Assembly (NCBI GenBank): GCA_900546495.1
Contig: URDN01000019.1
Span: forward strand, 1-45,695
Length of the DNA stretch: 45,695 nucleotides
Direction: 5' to 3'
Source of the DNA: an uncultured Lachnospiraceae bacterium
Lineage (GTDB): Bacteria > Bacillota > Clostridia > Lachnospirales > Lachnospiraceae
This document shows positions 25,528 through 32,245 of the stretch, one piece after another. Positions within the stretch are counted from its first letter, which is position 1. The number at the start of each line of letters is the position of its first letter. The notes beneath the pieces were generated by a model, which saw only the letters and a program-made list of their open reading frames with translations, made no database searches and had not been told where the DNA came from. The translations under genes and the position numbers were made by a program.

Positions 25528-26211
25528 TTACTCCTCATCTATTTTATGACTGATACTATCTGCTTTCCTATACTGCTTCAGATACCGTTCAGCTTCTCGC
25601 AGCTGGTCTTTCGTATCGGTATCCATAATACATCCGCGATCCGTAACCGGGACTTCTAAGAATTCATCCCCTAATTGTTTCCAAAAACCACGCAGACCAC
25701 CGCCACCCGCGGCATTTTCATAGGAAAGAATCTCCGGCAGCAGAGACATGTCAATCAATACGGGATGTCCCCGCCTCTCATCTACCGTTGGTATAACTGC
25801 TTTTTTCCCGGAAGCAAGCATTGTCTCCCATAATTTCAGATAGGTTTCCGGCAAAATACAGGGCAGATCTACCAGTTGGATAAATACATAGTCAAAATCC
25901 TTCAGCTTAGGAAGTCCTGTTTTGATAGAGGTCAGAATACTTCCATTTTCATAATTCGGATTCCAAATGGTATAAATGCAGTCGGCTGAATAATTAGTCT
26001 GCAAATAGGATTCGACACGTTCCTGTTCATATCCGGTTACCACTTTGATATTACCTATACCTGCATCATACATTGTTTTAATTGTTTGGTCAATCAAATT
26101 TTTATTCAGAAATTTTGTTAATGGCTTTGACTGTCCCATGCGGGTGGACAGTCCTGCTGCCAGGATCAGTCCACCAACATGCAGACTACGGTTAGTTTCT
26201 CTTTCAACCAT
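25528..26211 (-). CDS. mocA: Molybdenum cofactor cytidylyltransferase-like protein
   Basis: This 227-residue nucleotidyltransferase has the family start GGLILAAGLSTRMGQSKPL, a metal-binding aspartate in QLVDLPCI and the RRGHPVLI loop typical of MocA. It would attach CMP to molybdopterin for hydroxylase enzymes such as xanthine dehydrogenase. Its ATG follows the udp stop by one base, so the two are coupled. With XdhC it forms a Mo-hydroxylase maturation pair. Confidence 0.82.
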   Translation of the reverse strand: MVERETNRSLHVGGLILAAGLSTRMGQSKPLTKFLNKNLIDQTIKTMYDAGIGNIKVVTGYEQERVESYLQTNYSADCIYTIWNPNYENGSILTSIKTGLPKLKDFDYVFIQLVDLPCILPETYLKLWETMLASGKKAVIPTVDERRGHPVLIDMSLLPEILSYENAAGGGGLRGFWKQLGDEFLEVPVTDRGCIMDTDTKDQLREAERYLKQYRKADSISHKIDEE

Positions 26212-26212
26212 C

Positions 26213-26980
26213 TTATTTATCTTCTTTTATCATCAGACGAATGGCATCTACCGCGCTCTTGATCGCTGCCTGTGTATCATGTGCCACCGGATTATCCAGA
26301 TGCAGTTTTTCCCGCTCCTGATTTGCCACAACCAGAAAAATGGAACCTATCTTCACATGCAGATAACTTGCTACCACGAACAATGCCGCAGACTCCATCT
26401 CCGAAGCCAGACAGCCAAGCCGTTTCCATGCTTCCCATTTCTGAACTAATTTGTAACCTACCGGCATTTTTTCCGGCTCATGCTGTCCATAAAAAGAATC
26501 TTTGCACTGAACAACACCGATGTGGTATGGATATCCGTTTGCCTTCGCTGCCGTTTCCAATTTCTGCACAATATGATAATCTGCCACTGCCGGAAATTCA
26601 ATCGGCGCATATTCCAAACTAGTTCCTTCCATGCGAACGGCTCCGGTAGCGATCACCAGATCCCCGCTTTTGACATCCGTCTGTATCCCGCCACAGGTTC
26701 CCACACGGATAAAAACTTCTGCCCCGCAGCGCACCAGTTCTTCCATGGCAATTGCCGCGGAAGGACCACCGATACCCGTTGAGGTCACACTGACTTTTTC
26801 TCCGTCCAGACAGCCGGTGTAAGTCGTAAATTCTCTGTGATCGGCTACGAGATGTGCATCATCAAAGAGTTCTGCAATCTTGACACACCGCTTCGGGTCT
26901 CCCGGCAAAATGACGTATTTTCCTACATCCCCCTGTTTTAAACCAATATGATACTGAATTCCGTTTTCTGTATATTTCAT
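26213..26980 (-). CDS. udp: Uridine phosphorylase-type nucleoside phosphorylase
   Basis: The protein has 255 residues and an NP-I fold. PGDPKRCVKIAELFDD (about 27) is the phosphate site, VGTCGGIQ the second phosphate loop, and SEMESAALF the ribose site. It splits uridine (or a related nucleoside) with phosphate. RBS GGGGGAA. Its pairing with mocA and xdhC suggests a purine/pyrimidine salvage or degradation module that feeds a Mo-hydroxylase. That link is inferred from neighbourhood only. Confidence 0.87.
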   Translation of the reverse strand: MKYTENGIQYHIGLKQGDVGKYVILPGDPKRCVKIAELFDDAHLVADHREFTTYTGCLDGEKVSVTSTGIGGPSAAIAMEELVRCGAEVFIRVGTCGGIQTDVKSGDLVIATGAVRMEGTSLEYAPIEFPAVADYHIVQKLETAAKANGYPYHIGVVQCKDSFYGQHEPEKMPVGYKLVQKWEAWKRLGCLASEMESAALFVVASYLHVKIGSIFLVVANQEREKLHLDNPVAHDTQAAIKSAVDAIRLMIKEDK

Positions 26981-27005
26981 TACGCTTCCCCCTCATTTTC
27001 CTGCT

Positions 27006-27075
27006 GTAAAGCAGACATTTGCAATCCACTCTTGTTGCTCGCTCAGGAATGCCATCCTTTTGTAACCCGTGTTCC
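27006..27075 (+). repeat. Modular palindromic repeat, degenerate short form (copy 4)
   Basis: GTAAAGCAGACATTTGCAATCC followed by GCTCAGGAATGCC…GTGTTCC retains the two-hairpin layout with many changes. It lies between udp and the uncharacterised gene. Confidence 0.5.
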
Positions 27076-27139
27076 TACTGCCTGACGCACAGTAAAAATT
27101 ATATCTCAGATCTTGCATCTGTCAGAATGGGATGATGAA

Positions 27140-28531
27140 CTACCATTCCCACTCTCCCGATATAGTATATTTTTCAAATATCTCTTCCGACAGCAAACAT
27201 GGCTGAAGCTGCTTTTTCAAATCCTTTATCGCATCACATATTGTCTCATCCACAGGATCAACCCACGGATTATACGGCTTATTCAGAAAATATTTGCAGG
27301 CTTTATACCATACTTTTAATTTCACAGGATCGATTGCCATATCATTTGTCTCCAGTAAATGACGGCAATTCAACATCATTTCCTGGCACGAAAATACTAA
27401 ATTTTCAATCATATACCGTGACAGTTCTGCCAGATTTTTATCTTCTTTCAAAATCCCTTCCAGTATATTAGACTGATACATTTTCAAATCACTTTTACAT
27501 GTGTCTGTCATTTTCAAGCCATCTGCTTCGGAAAGATCTTCCGCGGAACCCTGCTGTCTTTTTAAGAGATTCAAAAGTTTTAACAGATCTCCCTCTCTGT
27601 ATGGATCAAATTCTTTCTGTAATGCTTCTTCACTGTCCGCAAAAGCTTTCTTTTCTTCTGCACTCATAGCGTCCGGATACCGTTCCTTCAGAGCCTTCCC
27701 CGCATAATTTATCACACATAAGTTTCTCATTATATAAGAAAAAAACTCAGGCTGCCATTCCTCGCGCCGCATACGCCATTTCAAATCTGAAATGCGAATA
27801 TAATCCATGCTTCCTCTCATGATTATCTTGATAAATGCTTCACCCGGTATCTTAGACAGTATGGATCTTTTTTCGTCAATATATCTCAAATAAAAGATTG
27901 AGTCGGAGAAAAAGCAGTCATTCTCCTTGCTGATCTGATTAAAATACTGTAACAGATCCCGCATATACGGAAAGTCTTTCTGCAATGAAAAATATTCCGT
28001 TGGTAAAATCAGTATTCGTTCTGTTGAAACCGGCAGCAAGATCAGATCACACTGGAAGATCTGATACAGTTTGTATCGAACGTGTTCGTTTATCAGTACC
28101 CCGGAAGCCTCTCTGTGATCGATATTGGTAAGCACGCAGATCTTTCTGCTTTTTTTATCATATTTTTTATGCTTTCCCCATTTTTTATACTGCGCCTGAA
28201 ATGCAAGCTGATCTATGATCTGCACCTTTTCTTCCGGATCTTCTGTCTGAAGATCTTCCATCTTTGCTGCATACAGTGGATATACCATATAAGGATAAAT
28301 CATATATTCCGCATGCTCTTTTAATTCTTCTTCTGTAATCCCAGACGATTCGGCAATCTCCTTTGTCAGCGGGTACCATACACCATCTTCCAGCATAACC
28401 AGAAAACTTACCTCGAATCCGTTCACTCCCTGACCATACCTATAAGTCATATCCGCAGTCGTCGTTTTTTTTCCTACTACTGGCATCAGTACTTCCAGAC
28501 CATTTACCGGTGTCATTACTCTTGTGATCAT
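27140..28531 (-). CDS. Uncharacterised cytosolic protein with DUF5688-like N-terminal half
   Basis: The protein has 463 residues, with no signal or membrane segment. Residues 1-220 recall DUF5688-type proteins (VLTNIDHREASGVLIN, ILLPVSTERILILPTEYFSLQ). The second half is helical, rich in Lys/Glu and without recognised motifs. It starts behind a strong RBS (CAGGAGGA) and a TATAAT at 28596-28591. It stands alone, between a palindromic repeat and a terminator. The resemblance to DUF5688 is from memory, and the function is unknown. Confidence 0.6.
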   Translation of the reverse strand: MITRVMTPVNGLEVLMPVVGKKTTTADMTYRYGQGVNGFEVSFLVMLEDGVWYPLTKEIAESSGITEEELKEHAEYMIYPYMVYPLYAAKMEDLQTEDPEEKVQIIDQLAFQAQYKKWGKHKKYDKKSRKICVLTNIDHREASGVLINEHVRYKLYQIFQCDLILLPVSTERILILPTEYFSLQKDFPYMRDLLQYFNQISKENDCFFSDSIFYLRYIDEKRSILSKIPGEAFIKIIMRGSMDYIRISDLKWRMRREEWQPEFFSYIMRNLCVINYAGKALKERYPDAMSAEEKKAFADSEEALQKEFDPYREGDLLKLLNLLKRQQGSAEDLSEADGLKMTDTCKSDLKMYQSNILEGILKEDKNLAELSRYMIENLVFSCQEMMLNCRHLLETNDMAIDPVKLKVWYKACKYFLNKPYNPWVDPVDETICDAIKDLKKQLQPCLLSEEIFEKYTISGEWEW

Positions 28532-28590
28532 TTTTTCTTCCTCCTGAGAATTTATTCCTGTTATATAAATCCCCTTTTCTATGTGTTCAT

Positions 28591-28596
28591 ATTATA
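28591..28596 (-). promoter_or_regulatory. -10 box for the uncharacterised gene
   Basis: TATAAT on the minus strand, about 60 bases before the ATG at 28531. The -35 region is weak. Confidence 0.45.
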
Positions 28597-28603
28597 GCAG
28601 AAT

Positions 28604-28732
28604 TTATTTTGTTTGAATATAGTAAAAAAGCGGAGCACTTACACCACATTTTACGCCTAAGCACTCCGGCAGAATCAGTGGCAGATCTCGCAGTTCTTCT
28701 TTCGTAATATATTTTTTATTCTGTATCTGCAT
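28604..28732 (-). pseudogene. Possible remnant of a small HTH protein (42 codons)
   Basis: The frame begins MQIQNKKYITKEELRDLPLI and runs to a TAA at 28604, through the terminator stem. The first 20 residues have the look of excisionase-type HTH proteins (…TKEELRDLPLIL), but the helix-turn-helix breaks off, and no RBS precedes the ATG. It could be a decayed gene or chance. Confidence 0.25.
28625..28668 (-). terminator. Intrinsic terminator downstream of the feo region
   Basis: CGGAGTGCTTA (28668-28658) pairs with TAAGTGCTCCG (28641-28631), 11 pairs including two wobbles, followed by CTTTTTT on the minus strand. It protects the downstream gene from read-through. Confidence 0.7.
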
Positions 28733-28764
28733 GCACAACATAGTGCTGATTTTAATTATAACTT

Positions 28765-28926
28765 AAATGTGTACGTGGCACGCAGTACCAAGATAGCGCA
28801 AAAATTTACTAATTTCACTGTATATAGTAAGAACTCCTGCAATTTTTTCTCAAGGAGCGATTCTTAGCGACTGAGACAAAATTGCAGGAGTTCCTATTAA
28901 AGCTTAACGAAGTAAATTTTTAAGCC
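28765..28926. repeat. Structured interspersed element, copy 2
   Basis: It has the same layout as 2741-2900: GCGCAAAAATTTAC, a variable stem of 13 bp (28831-28843 with 28881-28893), the core CTCAAGGAGCGATTCTTAGC plus GACTGAG, then AGTAAATTTTTAAGCCA. The main stem differs in sequence from copy 1 yet remains perfectly paired, which supports a selected secondary structure. It stands immediately after the last feo gene. Confidence 0.7.
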
Positions 28927-28942
28927 ATCACAAAACAAGATG

Positions 28943-29086
28943 TTACTTCTGTGAATGGCATCCGCCACCGCAGGATGAGCAATTGCAACCGCAACCGCCC
29001 TTATGGTGTTTTTTATCATAAATGCCTTTACCGATAATCAGACCAACCAGCCCGAATACAATGATTGCTACAATTACAGTTGCCAT
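28943..29086 (-). CDS. FeoB-associated Cys-rich membrane protein
   Basis: A 47-residue protein with one membrane helix (MATVIVAIIVFGLVGLIIGK), a basic turn and then a glycine/cysteine tail, GGCGCNCSSCGGGC, with five cysteines. This is the FeoB-associated Cys-rich family. The start has RBS AGGGAGG. It follows feoB by 72 bases and may handle ferrous iron or protect the FeoB channel. It is too short for default gene callers, but the match is clear. Confidence 0.88.
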   Translation of the reverse strand: MATVIVAIIVFGLVGLIIGKGIYDKKHHKGGCGCNCSSCGGGCHSQK

Positions 29087-29158
29087 TAGAACTCCTCCCT
29101 TGAAATTTTAATAAAAATGATTGTACTATTTTAGTACTATATTAGCACATTTTTCGAC

Positions 29159-31318
29159 TTATGCGATAGATTTTTTTGCCATACCGGTTGCTTCATCAAC
29201 ATATGGATTTTTGCGAACAAGCATATAGATGATAAATACTAACTCGATAATAGCAACAATCAGTCCTACCGGATGAACGTGTCCTGTGAACAGGGAACCA
29301 AACTGGTAGATCATCATAGATACGATGTATGCAAGACCACACATGTATCCGATTGCTGCCCAGAACCATTTCTGGTTGTTCATCTCTCGTTTGATCGCAC
29401 CCATAGCTGCGAAACACGGAGCACACAGAAGGTTAAATACCATAAAGCTGTAAGCGGTTAACTGTGTATAATGAAGTGCTACCTGACCCCATACTTCATC
29501 GCCGTTCTCTGCCACTTCGGAGAAACCACCGAAGAGAACACCAAACGTAGATACAACGTTCTCTTTTGCGATCAGACCAGTGATTGTTGCAACTGTTGAC
29601 TGCCAGTCACCGAAACCAAGCGGTGCGAAGATCCAGCAGATTGCTCCACCGATCGTTGCCAGTAAACTGGAGTTATTGTCTTCTACCATGCCAAATGCAC
29701 CATCGACAAAACCAAATCCCTGTAAGAACCAGAGGATTACGGAAGAAGCTACGATAACAGTACCTGCACGTTTGATGAAGGACCATCCACGCTCCCATGT
29801 TGCACGTAAAACGGAACCTGCAGTTGGAATATGGTAAGCCGGAAGTTCCATAACGAATGGTGCTACTTCGCCGGCAAATGGTTTTGTCTTTTTCAGCATG
29901 ATACCGGAGATAACGATTGCTGCTACACCGATGAAGTAAGCGGAAACTGCAACCAGTCCGGAACCACCGAATAATGCACCTGCGAAGAGACCGATGATCG
30001 GCATTTTTGCTCCACAAGGAATAAAGCAGGTTGTCATAATTGTCATATGACGGTCTCTCTCATTCTCAATGGTACGGCTTGCCATAACACCAGGAACGCC
30101 ACAACCGGAACCGATCAGCATCGGGATAAAGCTTTTTCCGGAAAGACCAAATCTGCGGAAGATACGGTCAAGGATAAATGCCACACGAGCCATGTATCCG
30201 ATCTGCTCCAGAATGGAAAGCATGAAGAACAGTACTAACATCTGTGGTACGAAACCAAGTACGGCACCGACACCACCGACAATACCATCATTGATCAGAC
30301 CAACTAACCAGTCCGCACATCCAATGCTCTCAAGCGCCGGTCCTAAGTTTCCACAGATCCACTCGCCAAAGAGTGTATCGTTTGTAAAGTCAGTAACGAT
30401 TCCACCGATAGTTGTTACAGAAATCCAGTAAATCAGGAACATGATACCTGCAAAGATTGGTAACGCAAGAATACGGTTTGTTACGATACGGTCAATCTTG
30501 TCAGAGATTGTCAGGTTGTGTACTTCTGCTTTTTTGCTTACAGACTGGTCACACACTTTGCTGATGTAAGCATATCTCTGGTTTGTGATAATACTCTCTG
30601 CATCATCATCCATCTCATTTTCACAGTCAACAATGTGCTGCTCGATATGTGCTTTTACATCTGCCGGAATATTTAAGTCTTTGACTGCTTCCTCATCACG
30701 CTCAAAGAGTTTCATTGCAAACCAGCGAAGATATCTGTGGTCTACCATCATCTCGATGGACTCCTCGATATGTGCAATGGCATGCTCAACACTTCCGGTA
30801 AATACATGAAGCGGAGTTGCATCCTGCTTCTTCTCTGCTGCATCTACGGCTTTCTGCGCTGCCTCAAATCCACCCTCACCTTTCAATGCGCTGATCTCAA
30901 TGATCTCACATCCAAGTGTCTCAGACAGTTTCTTAACGTTGATCTTATCACCGTTTTTGCGAACGATATCCATCATGTTGATTGCGATCACAACCGGGAT
31001 ACCAAGCTCCAGGAGCTGTGTTGTCAGATACAGGTTACGCTCAATGTTTGTACCGTCTACAATGTTTAAGATTGCATCCGGACGCTCATTTACCAGATAA
31101 CCTCTGGCAACTACTTCCTCCAGTGTATATGGGGAAAGGGAGTAAATACCAGGTAAATCCTGAATGATCACTTCTTTGTGTCCCTTTAATTTTCCTTCTT
31201 TTTTCTCAACGGTTACACCCGGCCAGTTACCAACATACTGAGAACTACCGGTTAACTGGTTAAACAGAGTTGTTTTACCACAGTTTGGGTTACCCGCAAG
31301 TGCGATTTTGATACTCAT
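29159..31318 (-). CDS. feoB: Ferrous iron transport protein B
   Basis: The protein has 719 residues. The G-domain holds G1 GNPNCGKTTLFNQLTG (8-23), G3 DLPGIYS and G4 NMMD (about 116). The membrane part has the two Gate motifs, including GCGVPGVMASRTIENERDRH and the conserved PCGAKMP. It imports Fe2+ across the membrane, driven or gated by GTP. It is third in the feoA-feoA-feoB-Cys-rich operon and under the dyad-containing promoter at 32121-32065. Confidence 0.96.
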   Translation of the reverse strand: MSIKIALAGNPNCGKTTLFNQLTGSSQYVGNWPGVTVEKKEGKLKGHKEVIIQDLPGIYSLSPYTLEEVVARGYLVNERPDAILNIVDGTNIERNLYLTTQLLELGIPVVIAINMMDIVRKNGDKINVKKLSETLGCEIIEISALKGEGGFEAAQKAVDAAEKKQDATPLHVFTGSVEHAIAHIEESIEMMVDHRYLRWFAMKLFERDEEAVKDLNIPADVKAHIEQHIVDCENEMDDDAESIITNQRYAYISKVCDQSVSKKAEVHNLTISDKIDRIVTNRILALPIFAGIMFLIYWISVTTIGGIVTDFTNDTLFGEWICGNLGPALESIGCADWLVGLINDGIVGGVGAVLGFVPQMLVLFFMLSILEQIGYMARVAFILDRIFRRFGLSGKSFIPMLIGSGCGVPGVMASRTIENERDRHMTIMTTCFIPCGAKMPIIGLFAGALFGGSGLVAVSAYFIGVAAIVISGIMLKKTKPFAGEVAPFVMELPAYHIPTAGSVLRATWERGWSFIKRAGTVIVASSVILWFLQGFGFVDGAFGMVEDNNSSLLATIGGAICWIFAPLGFGDWQSTVATITGLIAKENVVSTFGVLFGGFSEVAENGDEVWGQVALHYTQLTAYSFMVFNLLCAPCFAAMGAIKREMNNQKWFWAAIGYMCGLAYIVSMMIYQFGSLFTGHVHPVGLIVAIIELVFIIYMLVRKNPYVDEATGMAKKSIA

Positions 31319-31400
31319 TTATATTTCCTCTCTACTTTCATTTTCATAGCTTTTCATAACTGTTATTAGATTCATCTAATCCTTATGTAAAAAAATATGA

Positions 31401-31622
31401 TTACTCAACTTCAATCATTTCAGCGTCAGCTTTACGAACACTTAGCTCATAACCGCGGACGTTTAATTCGATCGGATCACCAAGTGGTGCAACCTTACGA
31501 ACTTTGATCTGAACTCCTTTTGTGATTCCCATGTCCATGATACGACGTTTGATCGGGCCTTCCCCATGCAGACGTTTTACAACTACTACATCATCAACTT
31601 TTGCATCTTTTAATGTTTTCAT
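31401..31622 (-). CDS. feoA: FeoA domain protein (second copy)
   Basis: The protein has 73 residues and an SH3-like fold, with MDMGITKGVQIKVRKVAPLG and the terminal ELSVRKADAEMIEV. I start it at MKTLKDAKVD (31622), behind GGAAGAG, rather than at an earlier ATG (31691), because the extension would lie within the preceding feoA gene. It probably modulates FeoB. Confidence 0.9.
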   Translation of the reverse strand: MKTLKDAKVDDVVVVKRLHGEGPIKRRIMDMGITKGVQIKVRKVAPLGDPIELNVRGYELSVRKADAEMIEVE

Positions 31623-31650
31623 AAAACTCTTCCTTTCTTGTCTTCTATGC

Positions 31651-31863
31651 TTAAACCATAATTCTGGTTGCCATGCTTCGATCCAGCGCAATCCGGCTGT
31701 CCTTTACCTGAAGGATAATATTTCCTCCCAGTTCACTGACAACTGTCACGGATTCGTCCACTACCAGTCCCAGTTCAGCAAGATGCTGACGTATAGAATC
31801 TTTTCCGGTAATTTTCCTTATCACTACTGTTTCTCCACTTTTCGCCATCGCTAAAGGCATCAT
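31651..31863 (-). CDS. feoA: FeoA domain protein (first copy)
   Basis: The protein has 70 residues: LAELGLVVDESVTVVSELGGNIILQVKDSRIALD is the FeoA core (shown here as LAELGLVVDESV and ALDRSMATRIMV). RBS GGGAGGG. It is the first gene of the feo operon. Two adjacent feoA genes before feoB are common in clostridia and may form a heteromeric FeoA. Confidence 0.9.
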   Translation of the reverse strand: MMPLAMAKSGETVVIRKITGKDSIRQHLAELGLVVDESVTVVSELGGNIILQVKDSRIALDRSMATRIMV

Positions 31864-32064
31864 ATAATATCCCTCCCGTGTCAGTAGATTTTCTTTTCTT
31901 TTGTATTAGTAAAAAGTAACAACAAATACATACAGCTATATATTGTTAGAAGTCGTCATCATATAATATAGCAAACTACATTTTATTAATACATCATAAT
32001 ATTTGATGTATTGCACTATATTGTATTAGTTTTTCACAATTTCAACTAATTTTAGCTACATTTT

Positions 32065-32121
32065 GTTAGATTTTCCTAACATCAGCATACGAAGTTTACC
32101 ACCGCTAACGTTTATTGTCAA
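32065..32121 (-). promoter_or_regulatory. feoA: Promoter and GTTAG-N6-CTAAC operator of the feo operon
   Basis: TTGACA (32121-32116), 17 bases, TAAACT (32098-32093). Twelve bases downstream lies the perfect dyad GTTAG-GAAAAT-CTAAC (32080-32065), the best-formed of four such sites in the window. The leader to feoA is about 210 bases long and contains more fragments of the same kind (GTTAC-TTTTTA-CTAAT at 31920-31905) and a 9-bp hairpin (about 31990-32012), so a second promoter or second operator nearer the gene is likely. Confidence 0.7.
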
Positions 32122-32163
32122 CCCCTTTTCGGAAAAAATTATCAAAAAGGTTTGAAAAGGAAA

Positions 32164-32222
32164 AAAAATATTGCGATCATAGAAAGAATTTTTCTATATT
32201 CCTTCCTGATCACAATATTTTT
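32164..32222 (-). terminator. Terminator of the signalling operon
   Basis: AAAAATATTGTGATCA (32222-32207) pairs with TGATCGCAATATTTTT (32179-32164), with an AT-rich loop, followed by U residues on the minus strand. It stands 24 bases after the stop at 32246. Confidence 0.8.
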
Positions 32223-32245
32223 ATGTGAAGTTCTATTTTTGATTT

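Noticed and set aside
31622..31691. N-terminal extension of the second FeoA
   Set aside because: It would read inside the first feoA; the ATG at 31622 has its own RBS.
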